64,000 nt of DNA, taken from assembly GCA_958299035.1 (NCBI GenBank), contig CATQJL010000001.1, positions 48,672,461 to 48,736,460 of the forward strand. Reading direction: 5' to 3'. Positions 49,301 to 57,854 of the stretch are shown piece after piece. The stretch comes from Cylicocyclus nassatus. Lineage: Eukaryota; Nematoda; Chromadorea; Rhabditida; Strongylidae. The notes beneath the pieces are model-generated. The model was not told where the DNA came from. It was given only the letters and a program-made list of their open reading frames with translations, and made no database searches. How positions within the stretch are numbered: position 1 is the stretch's first letter; each line of letters starts with the position of its first letter. Made by a program: the position numbers and the translations under genes.

Positions 49301-50230
49301 ACTATGCCTTTGTTCATGAAACTTCGTCAAACAGCAAACCCCCACTCTCTTGCATTTGCGTGGAAAGTTATGATTTTTAAGTTCAAAAACCGAAGGTTTT
49401 TGAACGGACTTATCCGCCAAATTTGGAGTTTACGAATGAGCGCTGAGTTTTGCGAAGTTCTACTGCTTCCAGCATTTTTCAACTATCAATACAAAATAGT
49501 ACAAAACCGAGAACAGGCACCAAAGTATAACTTTGCCAAACGTGCCTTGATTCCCGCGTCAAATCAAGTTACTGGACATTTTTTGACCACCAAATCTTTT
49601 ACTGCTTTCTTTTGCATTTGTAAACGTCGCACAAACGGGCAAAGTAGTGTTTACCGGCGCCAGTCAATTTTTTCTCGCCCTTTGACTAAATGATCTAAGA
49701 AAACATGATAATTCTTATATCAAGCAGTTTTCCTTCCGCTGTATGCATTATGTCCAAATCTTACCGTGAAAAAACGTTATTTCTAGGAGCTGCGTCCGAC
49801 TCTCACACATTTTGTAGCGAATCAGCTGCGTCACCATTTTAAATCTTCTTTGATCGCTAATAATTTATCTTCGAAGGCTGTTTGGGAGAACTCTACGAGT
49901 ATATTGACAGAACAGCCAAGAAAGATATTAATTATCATCGCGGAAATGGGCGCGCCGCATTCTCTCCTATTATAGATGTCCTGACACGTAAATGTTACAA
50001 AAGTAAGTAGAATTTTGATCTAGCTGAACTGCTCATAAGACGAACAAGTAGTGCAAGATGTTGCTAACTTCTTGAAATTTAAGAAATCCTAGTTGGAAAT
50101 ATATCCTGTCAACATTTTTCTTCTTTTTTTCTAACCTTGTATTGTGTACTTTTGTGCTGAGAAGAGGATCTCAAGGCCAATAGGCCAGTACCTGCAAAAA
50201 TAATGAGCAGGAAAAAAAACTGGGCTGAAG
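40382..50230 (+). CDS. Unrecognised multi-exon gene, internal exons
   Basis: Four exons chain without a phase conflict: 40382-40486, 41794-41888, 49877-50002, 50162-50230. They give about 131 continuous residues: HEATVLNTQIMDRPDQAELE..., KPSGLSDVMDSPTQETQG..., GCLGELYEYIDRTAKKDI..., KKEDLKANRPVPAKIMSRKK. The second exon ends in phase 1 and the third begins with the two matching bases although 7,988 bp lie between, which supports the join. Acceptors are TTTTACAG, CTTTAAG, CTTCGAAG (weak) and GCTGAG (weak); donors GTTTCA, GTGCTG, GTAAGT, GTAATG. The protein is hydrophilic, charged, with a short hydrophobic segment at FSPIIDVLTRKCY. I recognise no domain. The first and last exons of this chain are open, so the gene continues both ways; the next exon must start in phase 1. 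The intron 41889-49876 hosts a mariner foldback, a Helitron and a BEL element. Confidence 0.65.
41395..41600. repeat. Half copy of the 11424-12028 foldback family
   Basis: GAGCTGAGCAGAATGCTTCC, AGGATTTCTGAAGAAAGTTATGG and a CGCGAA-rich tract correspond to 11882-11990 and the complement of 11500-11530. One arm only. Confidence 0.5.
42202..43406. mobile_element. Mariner-type foldback with a Helitron inside
   Basis: Ends TTAGGTTGGCGCGAAATTC and TTCTGCGCCAACCCAA are inverted and flanked by TA (42200-42201 and 43407-43408), the classic mariner arrangement. Without the 520-bp insertion it is about 685 bp. Arms pair throughout (GTTAGCCATAGAGAACGAAG left; CTCCTCTCGGTGGCTAAC right). No transposase frame, so it is non-autonomous. 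Confidence 0.85.
42484..43003 (-). mobile_element. Helitron-like non-autonomous element with internal foldback, copy 1
   Basis: On the minus strand it starts TCTTATATATAAAGCTG, continues with a GTCT/GTAT microsatellite, contains a long inverted repeat centred near 42725 (AATCGAGCATGCTGATCACC), and ends with hairpin GCCCGGCGGAGCCGGGC, 7 nt, then CTAG. Flanking bases are A and T. 5' TC, 3' hairpin plus CTAG and insertion between A and T are the Helitron hallmarks. No Rep/helicase. Confidence 0.85.
43409..44453. other. Intron-like non-coding DNA between mobile elements
   Basis: Part of the intron 41889-49876. No exon, repeat arm or RNA gene recognised; a CGGCGGCCGTAGC segment at 43972 is GC-rich against AT-rich surroundings. 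Confidence 0.45.
44454..44821 (+). repeat. 5' LTR
   Basis: 368 bp, starts TGTTGATGATTTC and ends GGTACCCACCAAA. Has hairpins TAGCCTACGG/CCGTAGGCTA and CACTCTTGAGT/ACTCAAGAGTG, a TATAAAA box at 44677-44683 and AATAAA at 44768-44773, as expected for U3 and R. It differs from the 3' LTR at about 13 bases and one 2-bp indel by hand comparison. Confidence 0.92.
44823..44835 (+). promoter_or_regulatory. Primer-binding site, tRNA-Gly type
   Basis: TGGTGCATCGGCC begins one base after the LTR and is complementary to the 3' end (...GGCCGATGCACCA) of metazoan tRNA-Gly as I know it. Confidence 0.75.
44909..45590 (+). ncRNA. Tandem array of four-hairpin units in the retroelement leader
   Basis: Four units start at about 44909, 45067, 45224 and 45386 (158, 157 and 162 nt apart), plus a partial fifth at 45551-45586. 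Each has hairpin 1 (GGCT/AGCC at 44909-44923; TTTTGGCT/AGCCAAAA at 45388-45409), hairpin 2 (GACTC...GAGTC, loop TGGTYCACCA), hairpin 3 (ACTAAGTTGT/ACAACTTAGT at 44976-45007, GCTAAGCTAT/ATAGCTTAGC at 45134-45165, loop CAGGTC-TATCC) and hairpin 4 (GCTAACTG/CAGTTAGC at 45019-45046, ACTAACTG/CAGTTAGT at 45178-45205, loop ACTGGTYCACCA). Stems vary in pairs while loops stay fixed; the exception is hairpin 3 of unit 3, which has two mismatches. A long stem (CCTTG...CAAGG, about 44847-44890) precedes the array. Position between primer site and gag suits a packaging or translation-control role; that role is inference. Confidence 0.75.
45870..48518 (+). CDS. Gag-protease polyprotein of a BEL/Pao-type element, no polymerase
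   Basis: 882 residues from the ATG at 45870 (MASLQLFKIR); the frame stays open 17 codons upstream but without another ATG. Order: coiled, charged N-terminus (residues 1-150); DUF1759-like Gag core at about 165-300 (IPTFSGNFREFNSFWTVFES); Cys/His zinc-binding region at 375-440 (CLCGQPHSPYIC, CWRCFAKNHNSKDC, CPKCKDSHHGSLC); retropepsin-like aspartic protease with LLDSGAQRSF (catalytic Asp 532) and a DMIIGQDLL segment near 637. After about residue 660 comes a 220-residue basic, low-complexity tail (KWKRRKWRGRQ) ending at 48516-48518. In autonomous relatives reverse transcriptase, RNase H and integrase follow the protease; here no YxDD or integrase zinc finger exists. The frame is undamaged, which is unusual for a deletion derivative and suggests recent activity. 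Confidence 0.92.
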   Translation: MASLQLFKIRINNACKLVKSHESQIETIDVPFTFPTLKEECEQYIKEKTGLITNLLNSLHNAVKLQETQINSAIEYISARNEEKERDKLMMELSKHLEMESLELEVIVVQWRTRIEFRQHELKEQDALLHCDAPSIPSQPSSDNGQAWIPERNERQIKIRKPLLEIPTFSGNFREFNSFWTVFESLIHTDEELSDTDKFLFLKQALKGKAATTLSCIPVIGEKYETAIDILKKHFDRSANMADILINEIEKLPRASDNPKSCRETFEAINSRIIHLEQTGAKMNADRLWRRVIFSKFPESICTTAIQKEAIQDDSFDVSEILEAIYSIISLRETTSLTTETLFPTSHRQDTHQNGRNNRTRWEEERQFSKPRRLCLCGQPHSPYICQKYTTPEARRLEARNQRVCWRCFAKNHNSKDCPNTGVCPKCKDSHHGSLCLSDAKKQDNGYIAATRRPANVARQPPLPSRSQQHSSQPSRPPINEIRAAQNSQNGCESYIADKAPIVHNQCVLQIAKAMIFNEELWDYQPITILLDSGAQRSFIKSGLCEELKLPVLRTTSFTTSGMGEQQEHFNSSEVQITLKSLHSSEKLKNLSVHTKQRLTTDMQTASLTEADLRFISDEKLIIAQDTLSCKSVSPDMIIGQDLLNLVTIHNDRVRKLPSGLILTPAIFGFVISGTSCTITTSRFIGTFGCISALKKTLRNNRPTPQHKERLKKPKAYSHFNSANTRTCNKPLLPKQNEGTIQRRTIPSRAMLQPWSSSKSRQSTFTRPTVNASILAEARADRQRWLATIRSTTNSNVRPRYGIEWLPQRFTNNEAKIRMTNTPERRRHEYIHRVRTPSIKDMVVNEATTDSKWKRRKWRGRQAAPNRPPAPAITSDAFINLR
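48682..49047 (+). repeat. 3' LTR
   Basis: 366 bp, same ends as the 5' LTR. TATATAAG replaces TATAAAAG; AATAAA at 48994-48999. Only a short purine tract (CCCGGAG) precedes it, a weak polypurine tract. Confidence 0.92.
49053..49876. other. Intron remainder downstream of the BEL element
   Basis: A 163-codon plus frame (49202-49693) lies here but opens without ATG, includes the hairpin GTTCAAAAACC/GGTTTTTGAAC (49381-49405) and has no recognised domain; I do not call it a gene. Confidence 0.45.
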
Positions 50231-50750
50231 GTAATGGGACGGGTTAGTGCAATAAATTTTAATCTCCAGGAGATTCTCTAATTTGCCCGTAAATCTTTTA
50301 ACGCGCGTGAGCGTACATTGTGTGTATGACAAACTTTTTATCATTCTTATTTATCTCATTGTTCATCGGCTCAAAAAAAAAATAAAAACATGAGGATATA
50401 TTGTGTTACACTTACAAGTCTTGCTTGCGTCATAGGAAAGATGATCAATCTTTTAGAGGAAGCATTAGTTTAAATTATTCTTTATTTTAAACTTTACTTG
50501 CGACAAGAAGGAGATTGCAATGTCTCTGGATCAATTTCTTTTCGACCCTCGTTTTCTACGCTCTGCTAATCGATTCTGAAAATTGCTGTAATCAGCGATT
50601 TTCAGAACCAAATAGCTTCATCTGTAGTGTACTTAGGTCGAATCGGAAATGCCTATAGGATTATAACATTCTCAAACTTCTAAATTATTTATCAAAATTG
50701 CAGACTTGAAGTTTTGTCTTTGTCTATTTGGTAGAGGAATTATCACTAAA

Positions 50751-51531
50751 CTTACAAGGGAAATGTGTCAAAAGTCCCATCCGCCTTTTGACATGAGATA
50801 GGTACCATCTGAAGCAGAATGAAACGCTGATTTTCAACAATCAACAATCTTTCTTAGTTGCAGAACGAATCTGGGTCGCAGTTATCGAATTTAAATCTCG
50901 AAAAATTCGCAACGCTGAGACTATTCAAAACTATCAGAGCTTATGAATGTTGAGCTTAAACACAGATGAAACAGTTTAATAATGCTTAATCCTTCGGAAT
51001 TAGCCTTCTAACAAGGAAATGGTCAGAAGTCGAAGTGGCCAATCCATACAAGCTGCATACCATTGAATGCAGTATAAAATGCTGACTCTAAATCTGTCTT
51101 CCTTATCTGCAGAGCGCTTTTGTGGACGAAATTATAAGCCGTTGAAGGCCATCATTTTGCTAACAAATTGTGCACGTAAAATGCAAACTTGGCCGTACAA
51201 AGCCATTCTCGGCTCAGTGTTGGACCAAAACATGCAACTAGGTCAGTTTATATGACCCGTACCTAGATGTGAGCTGAAACAGCAATAATGTGCCTAATTT
51301 CGCAATTCTTGTATACGGTTTTTTCGCAGTAAAGCTTCTCATAACTTCGCCTACAAAGGCGCTCTGCAGATAAGGAAGGCAGAATTGAAATCAGCGTTCC
51401 ATGCTTCATCGAATGGTATATAGCTTGTTTGGATTGGCCACTTCGACTTCTGACCATTCCCTTGTAAGCTGCTTCTGACAATACCTATCTTATGTCAAAA
51501 GCCACTCCGACTTCTACATTCCCCTTGTTCG
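50751..51531. mobile_element. Foldback element of the CTNACAAGGGAA family, outer copy f
   Basis: Left CTTACAAGGGAAATGTG, CCTTTTGACATGAGATAGGT; right ACCTATCTTATGTCAAAAG, CATTCCCCTTGT. These arms pair across an inserted family member at 51008-51468. Confidence 0.8.
51008..51468. mobile_element. Foldback element of the CTNACAAGGGAA family, inner copy e
   Basis: Left CTAACAAGGAAATGGTCAG, AAGTCGAAGTGGCC; right GGCCACTTCGACTTCTGACC, CCCTTGTAAG. Inner arms: CTGTCTTCCTTATCTGCAGA with its complement near 51361. Non-coding. Confidence 0.85.
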
Positions 51532-51881
51532 ACAAGATAGAATACTAAACAACTTCAATCAAACACGCCTTGCCTTTATTTTTTCTATTGGAACAAGATA
51601 TAAGAGATTCAACGTTTGACCGTTCATTCACTGACTGACCGACGAGGACTTTTTGCCTTCGCCGTTCTTGTTTATACTCAGGAATTCAATGAAAATATAA
51701 GTAAACAAAACCGAGTTCGAACATCATCCTCTCATCCTTCTCAGCCTCGTCCGATGGGTGCATGCGAACTTGAATAAAAATTTCTTGTACATTTCCTGAA
51801 CAAACAATACTTGTATGACAGATGATCTAAAGCAACCTCTTTCATTTTCTTGTCATTTTTTCGCACTCTGCTTTTGACAAA

Positions 51882-52239
51882 TTACTGAAGATTATTCTGT
51901 ATCGCCGAACTTGTTCCATGTCCCTGCAAGGTCGATAGTTGTTGGGAATTTTGTTCGTCTAATGTTGTAGACGATGCGGTGTTTATCAACGGAACATGGT
52001 GCTTGTTTGTCGATTCCGTGCATGATAACGATACCGGACTGCTTGCACTCAAATTTCCTGCTTTCTTATCGCGAATATCTACAAGTGAATATATTATTAG
52101 ATCACTCAGCCAACCAAGTGCGTCCTCTGAAAGGACAGATAAGTACAAAGCAACTTGTGACTTGTGCCAGTCCCCTCGAACTTTGCATTTTCCCCTTGCC
52201 ACCATGGTATTCCATCCCGATGTGCAGACAAGATATTCG
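51882..52239 (-). CDS. Candidate minus-strand terminal exon, unrecognised
   Basis: On the minus strand a good acceptor (TTATTGAACAG) precedes a 358-nt open stretch that ends at a TAA at 51882: EYLVCTSGWNTMVARGKCK, then DWHKSQVALYLSVLSEDALG and a Ser/Thr-rich tail. TTTATT on the plus strand near 51580 would supply a poly(A) signal. Against it: the plus strand is also open here, no upstream minus exon was found, and no domain is known. It may be a pseudogene or chance frame. Confidence 0.28.
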
Positions 52240-52614
52240 CTGTTCAATAACAAACATGTCAGCGTTTCTTCAAAAGTGTAATGAAAATGGAAAATGGATT
52301 ATGCTGTCACTATAGGCGAAATGTGGAGCACGTAGCAGTTGATTAAGAAACATTGAGAAGATTGAGACGAAATGTCATTATAATGATCGGTGTATGCTTG
52401 CTTTTGCTCCTACTTTGCCAAGGAGTTGAGTCATTAGCTAAATTATGCTCATGGAACTTGGTTGCTTCCATCTATGGAACAGGGTAGTCGCACATTTCTT
52501 CAGCCAATTCGAGCAGCAGAGGTCTAAAAAAGTGAATATGGTTAACGGGCCAAGCAGCTTCGATTTCTCAAGTTCATGGTCTCATAAGACAACTGAAGTG
52601 GGGAGTATGAGGTA

Positions 52615-53575
52615 TAGTCGAGTAGATTTTCCGCTTAATATAGTGCGCATTATGTGCTTAATATACTGTAGGTGAAATGCGGAAAAATTTGCGTGTAAAC
52701 ACTTAGCCACGCCAGGGCCCGGCACAGATCGTCTAGAAAACAAGCTGGACTCGTTTTTGGAGCAAAAGCAAAGGAGATATCGTTTTTGACACAAGTCGGG
52801 GCGAGCACCAAGAATAAGTGCCATTTAATCGAACACAAGCTTTTCGAACAAGTTATCCACGACTGACATGCTCTATCGTGTATGGCGAAAAGTGCGCTCG
52901 ATTTGAAAACAAGGTTAAAATAAACAAATTGCTTGTTTACTGCGCGAAACAGAGTCGTATGACGCCAAAATGAGCTGTACACATAGAAAGTTATTTGCAA
53001 AAGAATTATGCAAAAAGATTTGAAAACTTATGTGAAGTATTACCTTTTGCAATTAGTCCGTCTCCAGACGGCCACTTTTTGTCGCTTCACATAAGTTTTG
53101 GATTTTTCTATCATGGACGGATTTCCCAGTAAAAAATCTATCTTTGAGCATAATAACATTTTCGTATTCACTGCCTTTCCTTCGTTTTTGCCTCAATTTT
53201 TTTCATAAATCGCTTTGTTAAATATCGCGCTCCAATGCCAAAATCTTGTGCATGCGTAGTATTCAGCTCCAATCTGAACTTTCATCTTATCTCATGTTTT
53301 TTCTTTCAGGTTAGTAAATCTTTCTTATTTCCATCTTTTCCTAAGTAGGTAGGTCAAAGGGGACTTCGTATAGTTATCGAAATTCAGGAGAGACTTCGTT
53401 TTCAGAAAACCCTAGAAACCGACTCGTGCCGGGCCCTGAGCCACGCCAATAATACCAGTATTCTCGCGCGCACTTAGTCGGCATCACAGGCGCAGCTATT
53501 TGTTCATGCGCAAATTTCACCGCACCTCACCTACAGCGCAAGCACACTGTATTACACGGTGAATCTACTCGACTG
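52615..53575. mobile_element. TA-flanked MITE, AGTCGAGTAGATT family, copy 2, with a hAT inside
   Basis: Left TAGTCGAGTAGATTTTCCGC, AATATAGTGCGC; right CTGTATTACACGG, GAATCTACTCGACTG. TA at 52613-52614 and 53576-53577. Related to 35327-35521. Removing the hAT insertion leaves about 230 bp. Confidence 0.8.
52713..53438. mobile_element. Non-autonomous hAT-type element, copy 2
   Basis: Starts CAGGGCCCGGCAC and ends GTGCCGGGCCCTG, with the 8-bp duplication AGCCACGC at 52705-52712 and 53439-53446. Interior matches 15890-16726 in reverse. No transposase. Confidence 0.92.
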
Positions 53576-53945
53576 TAGACACAAAGAAGTATGCAATCAC
53601 TGTATCATTATACAGATGATCTGGCAATATGGCGTGACATCTGCAAATGGAACGAGTTTTGCCCGATACTATCCTCTGTCTCGATAACAGTGTCGCCGGC
53701 TCGCAAATCTTGGGACCCACGCGCTCACCTCGCCGACTAAGGGGCCAGCCAAAATCTCGTTCATCATTTTCAAACCTTCCCAACCCTGATTTTCACTAAT
53801 GTGCTTGCGTGAAAACCCGGGAAAATTTTAGTTGATTATAGGACGTTCGCGCAAGGCGCGGAGATTGCGCAGGGTGTGTACTGCGCATCGCTCGTCTTTC
53901 ACCTCTCCCAACTATGTACTACCTTCAATGGACGCAACAGCATTA

Positions 53946-54147
53946 GGCCCCGGTCAGACTTCACGCGACTTAATCGTCGCGACCAAATCGCCAAGATTTC
54001 CATTCATTTTCATTTCACATTCAAAAATTTCGGGCTGGAAAAGTATCACAACCGAATGCAAGTTGATCGACATGGAATGATGTTGTAACAGTTGTCTCGT
54101 CGCGATTCAGTCGCGACGATCAAATCGCGTGAAGTCTGCCCGGGGCC
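53946..54147. mobile_element. GGCCCCGG MITE (Harbinger-like)
   Basis: 202 bp; left GGCCCCGGTCAGACTTCACG, right CGTGAAGTCTGCCCGGGGCC, TTA on both sides (53943-53945, 54148-54150). Subterminal TCGTCGCGACC words repeat. A one-ended copy starts at 62202. Confidence 0.88.
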
Positions 54148-54362
54148 TTATTCTCCGAGCACAGGCGGACGGCCTATATCACCTATCGGTTTCTCGCTAT
54201 CAACGGGCTTTTGATCTCACCTTATATCGAATGAGCATCATGGTGCTCTTTTTCAAGATCGGCTAGGTCTTGAGGACTCATAGAAAGGATGAATCGTAGC
54301 ACACACAAAATGGACTATACACGACGAGAAACGGTGAGTAGACTAAAGGAGTTGTGACCTAT

Positions 54363-54528
54363 GGCTCCCGCCAGAGTGCCGGAGTTATGCCAGCGCTACG
54401 CCAGCATTTCGATCGATACACGTGTATTTTGTTGGGGCGGGGCTAGCTGACGTCCCCAACGAAATACACGTGTATCGGTCGAAATGCTGGCGTAGCGCTG
54501 GCATAACTTCGGCACTCTGGCGGGAGCC
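54363..54528. mobile_element. GGCTCC MITE, copy 2 (Harbinger-like)
   Basis: Near-identical to 8324-8487 (GGCTCCCGCCAGAGTGCCG ends, GGGGCTAGCTGA core), flanked by TAT (54360-54362, 54529-54531). Confidence 0.9.
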
Positions 54529-54649
54529 TATGCAATGCTGAAGAGGACAAAGACAGGTGTTCAGTCACGTACGCGCTGAAGACGCGCATGCGCATTTATA
54601 CGGTGTGCGGGACTACGCATACTCATAGGTTAAACGCACGGTACACCCT

Positions 54650-57250
54650 AAGTTGGAGGTCTTGAGCTTTTGGCAGCTTACCATGGTAGAACCCTCTATC
54701 AAGCCAGTGCCCAAGTCGCGGCTCAACTCTTCGGAAGCGAGGAAATCGCTTAGGATTAGCGAAGAGATATGACGACCTCAAGTCGGCATCGCCCCTTCCA
54801 TTAATGCCCGCCCATACGTGAGCGCTCATCCAATCATCGTTCCGAAGAACCGGCCTTCGGGTTTTCCGAAACGGGGATTGTCGGAGTTCGCGGATTCTCA
54901 ACTTCGTATTCGGAATGTGGGACATGAGAAGCCCCGTTACGATCAAAACATGGAAGTCGAGAATCTGGATAGACGGTGCCTTTGAAGGCAGAGGCTCAAT
55001 AGATCGGTAGCCTTGAAGTATCGTTTTCAATCCCCCTGGATGGGCTGAGTCCAAAACTGTGCTTTGAAGCTTGTGAAAATATACGTAGCTTGCTTCCCCT
55101 ATGTGGAAAGTGCTGAATGGGTGGGGAGCGAAAGCCCGTCCTCTAGAGAGCATTGGCTCGTAGGATCTGGATGGATGAAGATACCCTACCCATCACGGCG
55201 GCAATTGGATTATGGGTTCCAGCAGCCAATGCTTCTAGTCTGGAAAAGCGAGTCATTGATACCTTCGAAAGTTGCAAAAACAGTTCTAGACCCAGCTCAT
55301 CCAGGGAAATCAAGAACGATAAACACTCCAAAGCTGCCAATGTGCCAAGCCACTGACTATAGGGCTAATCCCTGACGAAGGCTGTCCGTTTATTGTTTTG
55401 AGTGTGCGCGAACTTCAAGCATCTTTCGTCGTACACCCGCGCGTCTCGGACTATCCTTTGGTTACCGTTTTCTTTTGCGATCCTCCTGCGCGCCGCAACC
55501 AAAAACGCCGCACACAGAATGGGATTGATGCGATTTTGGTGTCCAACAATAGCGGGGCCTTATTTGTACATTTGCCCAACTCGCGCTGCCAAAAGTTGCT
55601 TTTGAAGCGAGAAAATTGCTTTGAAATTGCTTCGGATGACGGATTCGCCACGCTGGTTCCCCCCCCCCCCCCTCCCTGTGAGTGGACATGACGTTAGTCC
55701 CGCCCATTCGTGCGCACCTAAACGGGTGCAGGACGTTAGGTCGCCGAAAGAGGGTGGTCCCCGCGGTCATTTGCGACAAATACGCACTCTTGTACATACA
55801 CGGACATGCGTTCCTGCAGGGAATCCGCGCGGGACTTTTCCAAATTCGGCGACCTAATGTCCTCCACCCCACCTAAACCAATCACAGTCCGGAGAACTGG
55901 CGTTGCGGGTTCTGCAAAAGGAGATTTTCACAGATTCACGATTGATATCCGGAATCAGGAACATGAGAAGGCCCCGGAATGACAAAAACATAGAAGTTAA
56001 GAATTTGAGTAGACGGCGTTTTTGGGGTGCCTGTTGCATGTCGTTCCAGGACCAGCAGTCCGCGCGGGCGACCGAGGCTGACGGCTTTCGTTTCCCGTCC
56101 CCCAGTCCGCGGATGGCGGGACTTTGAGCTAGCGTGCCGCTTATACTCGAGCGTTGAATGGCTGCAACCTTGCTTCTCTTTTTCGTTGCGTTTTGTACTA
56201 CCAAATTTCCTGGTGGATCCTTCGGTATCCTTCGGCTTCGGGCGAAGCGGGATTTGGGGTTCATTTTCAGGTTGGGGATTCATTCCGGCACTCGGGTGCT
56301 CTTTGGGGCCAACTCTTTGCGGAGAGCCACTTCCACTAGCGCTACCGATATCCAAAACCCGACACCTAAATCCATAAAACAACGAAATGGCTAGATCACC
56401 GAGTCGTACTTCATGCGAGTATGCATTGCGCTCATAGCGTGTGAGAATTAGAGGCGCGGGCCCCGATTCGTGCAATTACGCCACCTTGGGCACGCCTCTT
56501 TGGGGGCCTTTCCAGCTCGACAATAGGCTGCAGTTCGCAGGGACTTGGTTGCTCGCAGCATCCCTGCCCTTTCCCTTCCTGTCCTGTCCTACTGTCAAGC
56601 TGAAAAGGCTCCAAAAAAGCACGCTCAGGGTGCTGTGATTGCACTAGTTGGGGCAGTCGCCGACGAATATCCTTTACGCACGAATAAGGCGCGCGGGTCG
56701 CGAAATGCGTGGCCACGCCCATAGATCAGGTGCGCTGGCCGCACGCACCAGGTGCCTGAGTAGTTAGATACTGGACTTAACAGCGAACGTAAACAGCTTG
56801 CCACTTGACTGAGCGGGTGCGGAGCAGTTACAAACAGCATTCGCACGCGCTCATGCTCTAAGCATTGTTCGAGCATGTCATCTGCTTCTCTCTTTCTCGG
56901 GGAGTTAGTTGGGTTGTTTGGTTTCCGATCATAGGCTTTCAAGTGCACGCCGGAGTCAATACGGGCGTTGTGGTAAAGTAAGCCGGACGAAAGCAAGCAA
57001 ATATAGGCGATTCGTTGCACGCAAAGATTGCGGACGTATCGGCGTCTCTCCGATCAGGCGCTCTTTCGTTTCTCTTACCACCTGCTGTCTCTCCCAAGCA
57101 CCAGCTATCTTGGTTGGACGCAGCGGCGTCCAGTCCTTACGTGTTTTGAATCGCCGATACTATGCGTCACAAGCATGCTACGCACCATGCCAACTTCCGT
57201 GCTGCAGTCGCTTTTCCCGAACGAAGCGGACTATAGACATGGAATTATAA
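54650..57250. repeat. GC-rich region with diverged direct and inverted repeats
   Basis: A segment of about 150 bp at 54840-55000 recurs at 55880-56020 in direct orientation (shared ACATGAGAAG, CCCCG, AAAACATGGAAG/AAAACATAGAAG, GAATCTG/GAATTTG, AGACGG words). An inverted pair lies at 55015-55076 and 55262-55335. A third inverted pair (AGGACGTTAGGTCGCCGAA, 55730-55748; TTCGGCGACCTAATGTCCT, 55844-55862) bounds about 130 bp. Long frames are open on both strands, as expected from high GC, and none has a known domain. A C-run is at 55660-55672. Confidence 0.5.
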
Positions 57251-57854
57251 AGGGTCAAAGCATTAGATTTCGTAAAGATGAGGTTTTTGATGACTTGTGG
57301 CATAGATATTTGCAAACATGAAGTGATCTATAACTTCATGAACTTTTTGCATTCCTTAGATTTTCTATATTTTTTGCATTACGAATGACGCTAATCGACG
57401 GTGACATTGTTCTCCACTTATTGAAACATCAATCATCTTCGTGAATTGTGTTGCTTTGTAACCTGTGACTATTGGAACAAAATTGTTTGGACAGGTACAC
57501 AAATTGCTAGTGATTATGAGATTTGCTGCCTTCTGCAACAAAGATATCGATATCAATTTTGATCTGAAAAAGAATGCTCGGATGTATCGGACGTGATCTT
57601 TCTGTGCACTAGTGTTCCAATTCGCTGGTCGTAACCAATTCCGGTGACGCTATCTGTCCTCGATGGATACGCGGAGGAACAGTCGATTCGAGGTCAAACG
57701 CTTCATATAGATTAATTAAGGATGATAAAGAGCGAAGCGCCTTTTGAATATTAACCTGTCTAGTGCCGTTGTTTAACAGCACCAGACGGCATTTTGTGAC
57801 AAAACCAAAGGTGAAGGTTCACTCAGAAACATCTTATGCATACTTTTTTTTCAG

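Noticed and set aside
49202..49693. 163-codon plus frame downstream of the BEL element
   Set aside because: Starts without ATG, contains an AT-rich hairpin, no domain; likely chance.
55462..56475. Several long overlapping frames of 116-179 codons on both strands
   Set aside because: Explained by high GC content (few stop codons); frames overlap on all strands and none shows a domain.
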